Assembly: GCF_024323335.1 (NCBI RefSeq)
Contig: NC_066581.1
Location: forward strand, 443,573,816-443,637,815
Direction: 5' to 3'
Origin: Lathyrus oleraceus
Lineage: Eukaryota > Streptophyta > Magnoliopsida > Fabales > Fabaceae
DNA length: 64,000 nt
Position 1 is the first letter of the stretch. Every line of letters begins with the position of its first letter. Under the pieces are notes generated by a model that was given only the letters and a program-made list of their open reading frames with translations, was not told where the DNA came from and searched no databases. Below, piece after piece: positions 1-11,618 of the stretch. The translations under genes and the position numbers were made by a program.

Positions 1-1338
1 CTTCTCAAGCATGGAGTACCGAGACTCACAATCAGTAAACTTCTTACTAAGGTAGTAGATAACAGATTCTTTCTTCCCTGATTCGTCTTGTTGACCGAGT
101 ACACAACCCATCGAGTCTTCAAGAACAGTCAAATACATGATCAGAGGTCTTCCTTCCACAGGCGGAGACAAGATCGGAGGTTCAGACAGATACTCTTTGA
201 TACTGTCGAAAGCTTTCTAGCAATCCTCGGTCCAATCATGAGATTGATCTTCCTGGAGGAGCTTGAATATTGGCGCACATGTGGCAGTCATGTGGGATAT
301 AAATCTGGAAATATAATTCAAGCGACCAAGAAACCCTCGGACTTGCTTTTCAGTTTTGGGTGCAGGCATCTCTTGTATTGCTTTGACCTTTGCAGGATCA
401 ACTTTAATACCTCTCTCGCTGACAACAAAACCCAACAACTTGCCGGAACGGACTCCAAATGTACATTTGTTCGGATTCAGACGAAGCCTAAACTTCCTCA
501 AATGCTGAAAAAGCTTCAACAAATGCTCAACATGTTCAACTTCCGTTCGGGACTTAGTAATCATATCGTCGACATAGACCTCTATCTCCTTGTGCATCAT
601 ATCATGAAACAAGGTAGTCATAGCTCGTTGATACGTGGCTCCGGCGTTCTTCAGACCGAAGGGCATCACTCGATAACAGAATGTTCCCCAAGGTGTGATG
701 AATGTTGTCTTCTCCATATCTTCGGGTGCCATCTTGATTTGATTATATCCGGAAAATCCGTCCATAAACGAAAAGACTTTGAATTTAGCTGTATTGTCTA
801 CCAACATGTCAATGTGTGGTGAAGGAAAATCATCTTTAGGACTAGCCTTATTCAAATCTCTGTAATCAACACACATACGGACTTTTCCGTCCTTCTTAGG
901 CATAGGCACAATATTGGCCACCCATTGAGGATATGTAGAAGTCACCAGAAACCCCGCATCAATTTGCTTCTGAACTTCCTCTTTGATCTTCACTGCCAAA
1001 TCTGGATGAGTTCTTCTGAGCTTCTGCTTCACAGGCACGCACTCAGGTTTCAAGGGCAAGAAATGTTGCACAATATATGTAGCAGACTGATCAACCCCTT
1101 CTTGACAAACTCTTCAAGGAGTGCCCCAATCCTCACCATACGAACACAATCTTCAGACCCCAAGTTGACTGTTTCCAGATCTTCGAGGTGCGGTTGAATG
1201 ATCTTCTTCTCGTGCTCAAGGAGACGGGTAATCTCATCAGGAATCCCTTCAACATGATCTTCCTCTGCCTCGAATACAGGGAATTCAAAATTGGGAGATG
1301 GCGTTGGATCATTATGTTCAATGGGTTTTAGAATCAAC
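1..1338 (-). pseudogene. Element A pol fragment: reverse transcriptase and start of RNase H, disrupted
   Basis: This is the second exon of the Ogre polyprotein. The first part (about 1338-1075) is the acidic linker that precedes RT. About 60 bases are then missing relative to element J, and the frame changes near 1050-1090. From 1071 to 217 the RT core is clear: VDYRDLN, FMDGFSGYNQIK, the PFGLKNAGATYQR block and the YVDDM catalytic motif, followed by the thumb (FGVRSGKLLGF, RGFLGRLNYISRF). An in-frame TAG at 219-217 replaces what is Gln in element J. RNase H sequence continues in the same frame to the window edge. The linker deletion, frameshift and stop make it a pseudogene. Confidence 0.9.
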
Positions 1339-1606
1339 CTGCATAATGATTTTGGATAATAAAAAGCTTTAGAATTTAAACAAACAAATCAATATGCAGA
1401 TGAAAAGATTGTTTTTATTCTTGTTTTTAGGGTTTTTTTTTTTATCACTGATTTCTTGCAAAAGCAAAAAGTGAAAACAAATGGAAAAACAAATGTTTAA
1501 CAATGCATTAATTGAATGAAAATATCATTGTATAAATGCTGCCAACAATGTCATCACTTCTCCTTTGGCATGGGATAAGGGTTTTTGAACAAAGTGAACA
1601 AATTAC
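1339..1606 (-). other. Putative Ogre intron between protease and RT exons of element A
   Basis: The protease frame ends at a TAA embedded in GTAATT (1606-1601), a plausible donor. A plausible acceptor TATGCAG ends at 1339, downstream of a T-rich stretch. Removing 268 bases joins a codon split 2+1 and puts the RT linker in frame. Ogre elements are known to carry an intron at this position. The exact sites are my inference and were not tested against RNA. Confidence 0.55.
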
Positions 1607-4600
1607 GCTGACTTATGAATGATCGTAGGAACATCCACAGCGACCCAATTATGGAAGACACCACCAGGGATAACGAAGTTGCTCAAATCCTCTACATCCT
1701 CTTCCAGAATAGCAGCAGCTTCCTCAGCCTGATCAGCATGGATGAAACCTCCACTCTTGAATAGCCCTTGCTCATCAAATGCCCCAGAAGAACATCCAAT
1801 GCCGGCCCGGGACTTGTTGTCTTCAAGCTCAATCATCTTTCCTAAACCAGCAATTGCACCACATTCAATGGCCAGTTTCGCATCACGATAGGAAGCAAAT
1901 GAAGGAGACTTCTTCTCAATCGGCTCAGCAATAGACAAAGCTTGGAAAGGCGTTCCAACTTCATCCTCAGCATCAATATATGAGAAAGAAGACAAGTGGC
2001 TTACCAGGAGAACCTTTTCTCCCCCTACCACGGCCAGTTTCTTATTCTTGACGAATTTCAGCTTCTGGTGTAGGGTGGATATCACGGCGCCAGCCTCGTG
2101 AATCCATGGTCTACCAAGGAGACAGCTATAAGATGGGTGGATATCCATAACCTGGAATGTAACTTGGAAATCACTTGGTCCAATCTTGATTGGGAGATCA
2201 ACTTCCCCAATCACGGTCTTACGCGACCCATCAAAAGCTTTCACAACGACACCACTCTGCCTCATGGGAGGCCCCTGATATGACAATCTCGAAAGAGTGG
2301 TCTTCGGCAATACATTCAAAGATGACACAGTGTCCACCAGTACGTTGGACATGCGTCGGTCTTGCAATTCATGGAAATATGTAAAGCCATGTTGTGGTCT
2401 CTTCCCTCCTCAGGGAGATCAGCGTCACAGAAACTCAAAGTGTTGCAAGCCGTAATGTTTGCAACTATACTGTCAAACTGTTCAATTGTGACGTCATGAT
2501 CGACATAAGCTACGTCCAATACTTTCTGCAGAGCCTCCCTATGGGGTTCTGAATTCAGAAGCAAAGATAGCACGGAGATCTTGGACGGCGTTTGTAGAAG
2601 TTGGTCTACAACGTTGTACTCACTCTTCTTGATGAGCCTCAGCATCTCATCACATTCTTCATTCACAATGCCACTCGGGCCAACAGAAGAAGCAGGAGTC
2701 TTTTGTACAGAGGAAGGTTTGGCAACAGGTGCCAGATTCGGAACATTCATTGCAGTCCCGACCGGACGCTCAGCAGAATCAGAAACAACATGAGGCTTCG
2801 GGGGTGCAAAAAACACACGACCACTACGGGTCAACCCGCTCACATCAGCAATATTTACCACGGAGGTTGAAGGAAACGACACTTCTTTCCCATCTTCCAC
2901 AGCAACGGGATTATATCGGAAAGGAATAGCTCTATCCGAAGAATAAGGCACAGGGCCTGCAGGCTTGATTACCAGAGAAGGAGAGACCTTCGGCTTGCTA
3001 CCATCATAACGGATGACAACAGGCTCGGGCAATTTGAACACAGGAGAAATCACATTCACTTCTGGTTCGTCTTCATCAACATTTCTGTTCTGAAGGATCT
3101 CAATGGTACCATCATCCAACAGCTCTTGAAGCTCTCTTCGCACTTGGCGGCAACCCAATCTATTGACGGAGCAGATACGACATCTGTCATGGTCGTGCTC
3201 CATATGACTGTAATTACACAGCAAACGATGCAACTCGACCAATGACTGTCGAATATGGCTTACATATTTGACCTTATATTTACCAGGGCAACCCTGGACC
3301 ATGTTAACCGACTTCCCATGCTCGGGCAATGGGTTCTTCGTAACATTGGGGCCTGAGTCCTCAAAGCTCAGAATGCTGCATCTCATAAGGTCTTGAACCT
3401 TAGTCTTCAACGGATAGCAGTTCTCGATATTGTGTCCCGGAGCACCGGAATGATAAACACAATGTTGATCTGGCTTGTACCACCACTGCGGGTTAGCAGG
3501 CACAACCGGAGGATCCCTCGGGGTAATCAGTTTCCGCTCTATTAAAGAGGGATATAGCTCAGCATATGACATAGGAATAGGATCGAAAGTGATCTTCTTC
3601 CTATCATAATTCACATTATCTTGATTACTGGTGCTGCCACGAGGCTGGTAAGCCTGTTGTTGTGGACGATGCTACTGATACTGAGGTTGCTGCTGATTAT
3701 GCTGATGTTGCTGATGCTGATAATTGTCTCTGAAGACAGGTGCTACACTAGCCACCTGGTGCTGATGACGCACTGGCTTCCTCCTATCAGAGGGTCTTCT
3801 AGGTTTAACATGGGATTGCACAGCATGCGCCTCCCCATCTTTCTTCTTAAACGCCCCATATCGTTTAGAAGAGCCTTCATCTTTAGATAATCGTCCTTCC
3901 CGGACACCTTCCTCCAAACGCATCCCCATGTTCACCATCTCGGTGAAATCAGAGGGAGCACTAGCGACCATCCGCTCATAATAAAATGAACTAAGAGTCT
4001 TCAAAAAGATCTTAGTCATATCCTTCTCTTCCAGCGGAGGAGTAATCTGAGCTGCCAGCTCTCGCCACCTCTGGGCGTACTCTTTAAATGTCTCTTTGTC
4101 CTTTTGAGACATGGCTCTGAGTTGATCACGGTCATGAGCCATATCAACATTATATTTATATTGCTTGACGAAGGCTTCGCCAAGATCGTTGAAGGAACGG
4201 ATGTTTGCGCTATCAAGGCTCATATACCAACGAAGAGTTGCACCAGACAAACTATCCAAAAAATAATGAATCAGCAACTGATCATTATCAGTCTGAGTAG
4301 ACATTTTCCTGGCATACATAACCAGGTGGCTGAGAGGGCAGGTGTTCCCCTTATACTTCTCAAAGTCAGGGACTTTGAATTTGACAGGAATTTTCACACC
4401 GGGAACCAAGCATAGTTCAGCAGCAGATTTGCCAAACAAATCTTTCCCTCGGAGGGTCTTCAATTCCTTTCGGAGCTCAAGGAATTGGTCGTTCATAGCA
4501 TCCATCTTTTCATTAACATCTGGGCCCTCAGACGGCTTAGAATGATAGATGGTGTCGTCTACCCTGGGAATGGTATGCACGACAGGAGGAGGCATAGCAA

Positions 4601-4886
4601 GGACCGGGCTAGATGCCGGCATGGAAGCAAAGGTAGGAGCGGGAATATCAGGCATAAAACCAAGAGGCATACCCCAAGGAAACCCGGCTGACATGGCATT
4701 CGGCATGAAATGGGCACTGGCAGCTGGCACACTCGAGGAGACAATCTCTAATATAACAGTCCTCTGGGGAGGAGTTGCAGGAGGTGGAGATGGTTGATTC
4801 TGAGCAGTCAAAAATTGCTCCATCAGAGCACTCAATCTGGCAACCTCTTCCTTCAGCTCTCGGTTCTCTTGTTCTAACTGATCCAT
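1603..4886 (-). pseudogene. Element A gag-protease polyprotein, disrupted
   Basis: Start chosen at the ATG at 4886 (MDQLEQEN), which aligns with the gag start in element J; the open frame extends upstream to 5018. Segments: N-terminal coiled region (LEQENRELKEEVARL), Pro-rich linker, retrotransposon gag domain (CPLSHLVMYARKM to YAQRWRELAAQITPP), a His/Gln-rich tract, a zinc-knuckle variant with C-X2-H-X5-H-X4-C spacing (CVYHSGAPGHNIENC), a Cys-rich patch, and an aspartic protease. An in-frame TAG at 3674-3672 interrupts the Gln-rich tract, probably from CAG. A frameshift near 2355-2372 separates gag from protease. The protease motif reads DTVS instead of DTGS, so the active-site Gly is lost. 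Non-functional as it stands. Confidence 0.88.
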
Positions 4887-5205
4887 CACTCTTGTAGAAT
4901 TGGCTCGGGTGTAGTACCGATGAGTCAGCTTGTCTTCAAAATAAATGAAGAGCACAGAGTTAGGCCACAGGCAAGAAGACCAGAACGACACCTGCTTAAT
5001 GCAAAATGATGCATGCAATGCTCGTGCATATGCTTTGTTTTTATTTCAAGGAACTTTTAGGGTTCTATTTGCAAATTTTGAAATTTAAGCATTTAATAGC
5101 ATATGGAAAATATCTCATCAAATATATATTCGAGACAAAGAAGTACAACATTGTTGATTATTACAAGGGAAAAGGAAAATGAACATCCTATGGATCCCTA
5201 GAAGC
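4887..5205 (-). other. Element A spacer between ORF1 and gag
   Basis: No separate gene. The gag frame stays open upstream of the Met to 5018. The residues just before the Met (HRYYTRANSTRV) resemble those before the gag Met in element J (HRYSTRLNHQRN). A shared AGCAGGTGT block near 5000 could be a 3' splice site. The rest is AT-rich with nothing recognisable. Confidence 0.5.
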
Positions 5206-6633
5206 TCAAGATGCTGGAGGGCGAGAAACACAAAGCCTCTTGATCTCCCTCTCATTTGCTGCTTCCATATCTGCTTTCTCTTTAGCCAGTCGATCATACT
5301 TCCTCTTCCAAAACTTGGAAGACTGAGGAAGCAGAGAAGTCCAGGTATCATTCGGATCATCTATCACCTGATGCTCGAGGAATTCGATCAGAGCGTCCTT
5401 CTCCTTAAGCTGTTGAAGCAACTTTTCTCTTTCACGGATCCAGGCACGTGAAAGGTCTTCTTCTCTCAACTCCTCTACACCTTGGTTAGGGAGGGTTGAA
5501 GGCCCAGCCACAACCAACGGTGTAGGTCTCGGATAATCATATGGCATAAGATACACAACAACTCTCTATCTGACCCAAGAAGTATACGGCTCCAAACCAA
5601 TGCAGTTCTTCGGACCCAACTCATTTCTACCCTTCTTGTGAATCTTGCGCCAAGCGCGGACCATCCTGGCTTTCAGACCTTGGGGATCTTTACCCTCCTG
5701 AAAGAACACACCTTCTAAAAGAATGTTATGAGGTTTATCTTTTAGGGGGAACCCAAGCTGACGACGTGCTAGGATAGGATTATAGCTGATCCCACCACAT
5801 ATACCAAGAAGAGGCACATTAAATTCACCATAATAATCAATGATTTGAACAGTATCATACACGCGATAATACCAAGAGATATCGTCATTAGTGAGAGACA
5901 TAAGTCTCGTAGACCACCGTAGACATCCCTTGTTCTCCCTGAAAGCGACCGTCTGCGGTAAGTGAGAAATAAACCACTTATACAGCAGAGGCAAACAACA
6001 CACGATAACTCCTCCACCCTTTGCATTCCTCAGATGCAAAGAGAAATAGGCATCACGCAACAGAGTCGGAACGGGATTAAGAACAGAAAAGATCCTAATG
6101 GCGTTCACATCCACAAATTTGTCGATGTTGGGGAACAATACCAAACCATAGATGAGCAACACGAATATGGCCTCAAAGGCATGCTCACTCATGGCCTTCC
6201 CATAAACGGTAGCTTGAGCAATGAGGAAATCAGAAGGAAGACCCTGAATTCCACCTTTGGTGGTCATATGCGGTTTAACCAAAGATTCATCTATGTGCAA
6301 CAACTCTGCAATCTCTCGAGAAGTCGGAATATTCTCTAAGCCACTGAACGACACCTGATCCAGAATAGGAATACCCACAAGATGAGCATACTCCTCAAGC
6401 GTAGGCAACAGCTGAAAGTCCGGAAAAGAGAAGCAATGATACAGAGGATCATAGAACTGTGCCAAAGTACTCATCAACCCTTCGTCAACCTGATTAGTCA
6501 ACAGAGGCAGAAGCTTCCCATACCGAGCTTTGAAACCTAAGGGATCTAATACATAAGATGTCAGATTCCTTAACTCATTCAGATCGGGTTGTCGAAAGTT
6601 GTACTTCTTTGTATGCCTTTTTGGTCTTTCCAT
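5206..6633 (-). pseudogene. Ogre ORF1 protein of element A, one in-frame stop
   Basis: This is the extra ORF that Ogre/Tat elements carry between the leader and gag; its function is unknown. Start chosen at the ATG at 6633 (MERPKRHTKKYNF), which aligns with element J's ORF1 start; the frame is open further to 6735. The N-terminal two thirds hold a conserved plant domain with the hallmark FYDPLYHCFSFPDFQLLPTLEEYAHL. From memory this family is listed as DUF7745 in plant proteomes and is related to plant mobile-domain proteins. A TAG at 5568-5566 interrupts the frame where J has Lys. The same frame then continues for 116 codons with a charged, probably coiled-coil tail ending at 5206. One substitution separates the two halves. 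Confidence 0.82.
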
Positions 6634-6792
6634 GTCTGAAAATTTTGCAAATAAACCCTTTAAGTTCCTTGAAAGTTTTCTCATTTTTCTGATGACATGA
6701 ATGCAGATGAATGCATGAATGTACGAATGCAGCAATCACACTCAAGGATCAAGCAAAACACACCAGACAAAGGTCATGGGAAAGCTCATAGT

Positions 6793-6963
6793 ATCCTTAA
6801 TATCAATCATCCATTTTGGTGGATTATGGTTTTCACCTTATCGACACCCAAGTTCCATGGATATTAACAATACATGAACCGGCTCAATCATCCTTAATAT
6901 CAATCATCCATTTTGGTGGATTACGGTTTTCACCTTATCGACACCCAAGTTCCATTGATATTA
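6793..6963 (-). repeat. Direct tandem duplication in element A leader
   Basis: Two copies of about 74 bases, starting at 6793 and 6890, differ at only a few positions over the shared block that includes CATTTTGGTGGATTA and TTATCGACACCCAAGTTCC. They are separated by about 23 bases. Confidence 0.85.
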
Positions 6964-6969
6964 AGGATG
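6889..6969. repeat. 16-bp perfect inverted repeat (stem-loop) in element A leader
   Basis: Arms CATCCTTAATATCAAT (6889-6904) and ATTGATATTAAGGATG (6954-6969) are exact reverse complements around a 49-base loop. The first copy of the surrounding duplication keeps only an 8-bp version (TTAATATC and GATATTAA). Confidence 0.85.
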
Positions 6970-7630
6970 TCTGAATTACTCAACCATGAATCACGGGTTT
7001 GTTGAGAGTCACGAGCATGGAGTCTCGGTTAAGAACCACCCAAAGGGAGTGTACTAGGGTTTAAACCTGCCGAACATGTTCTACCAGAGGTTCCCATAAT
7101 CATCATCACATCTTTCGAATATTATCGGAGGAACGAATACTCGTATTCCAAAAATATTCTCAAGAGAGACTCTTATGAGTGTAGTATCGCGTAACAATCG
7201 CATCAGATCTTACATCTGAACGACCTCCGCACTACGTCCTAAAAATAGGCCAAGATGGGCTTGGTAAACTAAGCTCCTTGGCTTCTAAGGCACATGATTG
7301 ACAGAATAATGCCTAACCACAAATAACTTGTGTGACATTATTAATCCAACATGACCTCCACCAAGTGAATGGGCTCGCAAGATAACTTGTTAAGGAATAC
7401 TCCACACAAGTCGACAAGACTATGCCATTCTCCTATCCTAAGGTGCACTCGAGTTCGGGTATAGAACTCATCTCACATAGATCACCAAGCAAACAAGCAA
7501 TTGTATATCAAGCAATTCAAACATTACAATCAATACAGTTATCCCAAATTGTACAAAAATATGTCATATAACAAATAAACAAATATCATACAACAAGGGT
7601 GAAAAGTAGGCAATACCACCAAGGAACTTC

Positions 7631-7648
7631 TCCCCAAAAGAGTCGCCA
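7631..7648 (-). other. Primer binding site of element A (tRNA-Arg type)
   Basis: On the minus strand it reads TGGCGACTCTTTTGGGGA, six bases inside the LTR end. Ogre elements are known to use tRNA-Arg, whose 3' end gives a PBS starting TGGCGACTC. The central TTTT departs from the usual (C/T)GCT. Confidence 0.75.
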
Positions 7649-8674
7649 CTTTTCTGTAGCGGTGTATTCGTCACTTTATGATTTATTGACTAAATCAAAA
7701 GCAAAGCATACAAAGAATCGAGTCGCCACCACACTTTTATTTATCCAAAGGAATGGCTAAAAAGCGAACAAAAGCCTAAGAAGTTTTACACATAGAAAAC
7801 TAATGAAAAGGTCAGAGATCTGGGTAAGGGGTTAATTACGCAATGGGAAGGTGTTAGGCACCCAAAACGTCCTAGGTACTCCTAGGGGCCCTTTTCACAC
7901 TTGTTGTACGAAGAGTTATTCGTTTATGAAATATTTATTGTGCAAACATGGATTGCAGGGATGAGAAAAGAATATACAAGTTATTATTTTTGTGTTTGAA
8001 CGGATGAACCCGTTGCCTACGTACCTTTCCATGGAATGTAAGGATCAAAACTCCGTAGTTCGGCTAAAAGATTTCCAAAATATGAGTGGGTTCATTTTAA
8101 ACAAAAGCCCTAAGGTCTTTCGTTATCCACGGGAGAAAACTCAACCTTATACAAACAACAAGTCCACCACGTGAGAAAAGCTTCAACTTGCTAGTGAGGG
8201 GTTAACCCTACAATAAGCAAGGAAGACTTACAATTCAATCACTAAGGACAAAAGGTGAGATTAACATCAACCAACTAGGATAAATCAAACCTATGGCTAA
8301 TGTATGAAAACTTATCAAGAATGGACAAAGCCATAAAAAAATTGAATGAGTGAAATTAACCAATTAGGATTTATTCACAAAAGATGGTCAAGATATGATT
8401 AGAATTCAATTCAAAAGAAGTATTATGAAATGGAGTTTGAAAAAATCAAAGGCCTAAGGCCTAGGTTTCTAATTTGAAAAGAGATGAAAATGTTTGCACA
8501 ACAGTTTTCAAGTTTTGGGTTAACATGCAAATGGAGGTTTGAAGAAACAAAAAGGTGGGAGGGTGAGGAAGTAAAACTTCTTAGATGTTCACCTCTTGAA
8601 ATCATATGTAGATGATTCAAGTGATTCCTTTGGAATAGGCAACAAGCTATAAGCAAGTCACAAGATGGACAAAA

Positions 8675-9035
8675 TAAATGGATACCGAATGCCAATCAAT
8701 GGACTTATTCCAATCTCACAAAACAAAACTGGATACCGGATGCCAATCAATGGACTTATACCAATCTCCTAAAACAAAGAAACAATGATACCAGATGCCA
8801 ACCAATGGACTTATACTAGTCTCACAAAACAGAATGGATACCGGATGCCAATCAATGGACTTATACCAATCTCCTAAAACAAAAAAACAATGATACCATA
8901 TGCCAATCAATGGACTTACACTAGTCTCACAAAACAAAATAACAAGGATACCAGATGCCAATCAATGGACTTATACTAGTCTCCCACCATATCATAGGAA
9001 ACAACTGCCAAGTAATGGACTTATGCTTGTCTCCT
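8675..9035 (-). repeat. Minisatellite inside the element A LTR (about 7 units of 52-56 bp)
   Basis: Repeated core GATGCCAATCAATGGACTTA followed by TACCAATCTCC or TACTAGTCTCAC occurs about every 52-56 bases. Two unit variants partly alternate (CTCCTAAAAC and CTCACAAAAC). A related array is in element J's LTR at 38876-39030. Confidence 0.9.
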
Positions 9036-9246
9036 CCATGGACAAAGCAAAATGCTACAAAGCAAAGTTTATGAAATGATACACAAGTGATGATGATAAA
9101 TGCATAAAGGCACACTCAAGCAAATATGCACAGATGAATCAAGTAAGCAGACAAACAAGCCAATTAGCACACACTATATACAATCAATTAGGCTCAAGCA
9201 AGGTTAGGCTTTACAGCCAACTGGAATGGGGTATTTTGTGCTCTTA

Positions 9247-9269
9247 ACCCTAACATTGAGAGTTAGGGT
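9247..9269. repeat. Conserved LTR hairpin with telomere-like arms
   Basis: Arms ACCCTAAC and GTTAGGGT (8 bp, perfect) around loop ATTGAGA. The identical structure is at 39472-39494 in element J's LTR. Confidence 0.8.
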
Positions 9270-10285
9270 GAAGCAGATGAAATGGAGATGAGGGGTGTGC
9301 CTCATAGCTCTTATCATTGGTCAGGGAGAGCTTTAAACAATGGAAGGTGTGGGAGTTCAGAAAGTTGGAACTCTTCTCCACAAATGATTTGACTCTATAA
9401 GATCTTGGGTTATTATCCACAATACATCAACACATTGTGTGAGCAAAGTGAATGACACACTGAGTAGTAGGAGATGGATTACACATCTCTTTTATCTACC
9501 AATTGCCTCATAAGAGGACTTTTCCTGCTTGGCACAAAAGATAAACAAACACAAGCATTGCCTCTTAAGGAGGACTTCAGACAGGTGCCTACCAATAACA
9601 GTAGGTCTTCCAGACTACATGAAGATTAGAAATTATACCTAAGTGGTTAAGAAACCAAGCAAAGCAAAGTTCACAATGAACTTAAACCAACTTATGCACC
9701 TGTGGAAACATCAAACAAATCAGTACAATACTCAGACAATCAAACATCAGTCAATAAGCAACCAACAATCCCAATGTACAAAATGTGTAAGCCAAAAGTC
9801 AAACTCAAATGAGTTAACATCAACCTACAAAACACACAAAGATTAGTAATTAAAGGCAAACATCAATGCTCAAGTGATGAAGCATCATCAATCATGCAAC
9901 TTGAATGCTTAACCTGAAATCAAAGTTCAAAGATAAGCCACAAACCACTAGGTCAAAGCCTAGGGTCAAAGATGGAGAAAAAATTCAAAACAGAAGCTGC
10001 AATTTAACATGAATCAACTTCAAACACATCTTGAAACATTCCAAAAGGTCTCACATCAATATCATTAACCAAAAGCATTTCATGATCAATTGAAGTTCAA
10101 GGCAATTTTAAAGCTCAAATGTGATCAACCAGAATGAAAAATCTCAATTAAATCAGAAATGATTCAAATAATTCCAAGAACATTCATGCTCATTCACAAC
10201 ATTCATAACATACATCACACAAAAAATCAGGACAATTGGAGATCATTTGGCATGGCAAACACATCACATAAGTTGAACATCCAAA

Positions 10286-10308
10286 GGTGTGACACAAATT
10301 GTCACACC
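10286..10308. repeat. Conserved LTR hairpin GGTGTGACA/TGTCACACC
   Basis: Nine-bp perfect arms around loop CAAAT. The identical structure is at 40919-40941 in element J's LTR, although much of the surrounding sequence has diverged. Confidence 0.85.
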
Positions 10309-11609
10309 AACTTAGAACAATCATAAAACAGAATTGGCAATTGATAAAAAAAACCAAATCAACACCAAAATGTCAAGCAATGTGTCTAGTTTCATCATGC
10401 AAATTTTCAGAATCATTGGATCAAAGACCAGCATTACACAAATGTATAAGCATGGCAAGGTCAAATAAGCATACATGTTCAAACATTCTAGCACAAAATA
10501 TTATCCAGCCAAGCACAACTTATGAAAATATGATGATAAAAAACTAGAGAGAATCAGGATCATGATGCAAAAAACCTGGTAATTTTTGGATTAATTTTCA
10601 AATTGATATGAATTTTTTAAGATGAGAAAAAATTAAAAAATAACATGAAACATAGCATATGAAATGTATGGAGGGAAATGAGAAAATAGAATGAAACATT
10701 TAAAAATGGTTGGCACGGAGGATCGAACTAGGGACGAATTCAAAAGCTGGCACCAAACAAATGAAACGCAGCGTTTCATTAATCCTAGTGGCAAGGTCAA
10801 AGCTGACGCGTTCCAGTCAAACGCGTGTGAACCAATTATATTGCCAAACAAGCGAGGACATGGACCAATCACACATGAACCCTAGACTAACACATGCAGA
10901 CGCAGGAAACTGTTCTCAAAAGATCAAAAGCGTTGCCTAATCAAGAACATCGTCTTCTTCATCGCGCGCACATGAACAGTAACATCTCATCAAGAACAAA
11001 ATCTCCAGAAATCACAATTAAAGACATCAACATGTAGCATATTCAATGTAGATCACGAATCAATGAACATTTAAACATGAATCAAACACATCAAAGAGAA
11101 TCGAGCAAATCAAATTTCATGCATGGAACTTTAATCTACCATAACTCATTCAATATTGCACTAAAATTCGCGATTCAAAGCTCAGAATCATCAGCACATC
11201 AAGATCTATAACATCATAGCAAAGGATTTCAAAAATAAGAGATGCAAATTGTAACCTCTTGAAGTGTAGATCCTTTGAATCGTGTTATCCAGGCCTTGTG
11301 ATGCTCCAAAAGTCTTCTATGATACTTGTACAGGTGATTGGAAGAAAGAATGAAGCTCAATTGTGCTTGCATTCAACAGAATTTGAAATCACCATAGATA
11401 TCCAAAGCTTCGAGCATGCTTCAATATGGCACTGATTCTCTTGGTTCCACGTGCAAATCTTCTCAATAATACCTCAGGATCAAGAATCCAGCAATGAAAT
11501 GTGCTTTGATGTGAAGAAATTTGAAGAAAATTTGAGAGAATTTTTTTTGAGAATTTGGATCTAGATCTGAAATTTTTGTTGTTAATGCTGAAAACAGTTA
11601 GGTTTTAGT

Positions 11610-11618
11610 TTATATATA
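11610..11618 (-). promoter_or_regulatory. Candidate TATA box of the element A LTR
   Basis: Minus-strand TATATATAAAC in the LTR, about 1.13 kb after the LTR start. Position and sequence fit an LTR promoter; there is no transcript evidence. Confidence 0.45.

Larger units (their letters stand above)
6634..7630 (-). other. Element A 5' leader (untranslated) between PBS and ORF1
   Basis: About 1 kb without a credible reading frame, between PBS and ORF1. It contains a direct duplication (6793-6866 and 6890-6963, offset 97 bases) and, in the second copy, a 16-bp perfect inverted repeat. Packaging and dimerisation signals of retroelements usually lie in such leaders; that role is not shown here. Confidence 0.7.

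Noticed and set aside
9247..9269. Interstitial telomere repeat
   Set aside because: Only one CCCTAA and one TTAGGG in inverted arrangement; not a tandem telomere array.
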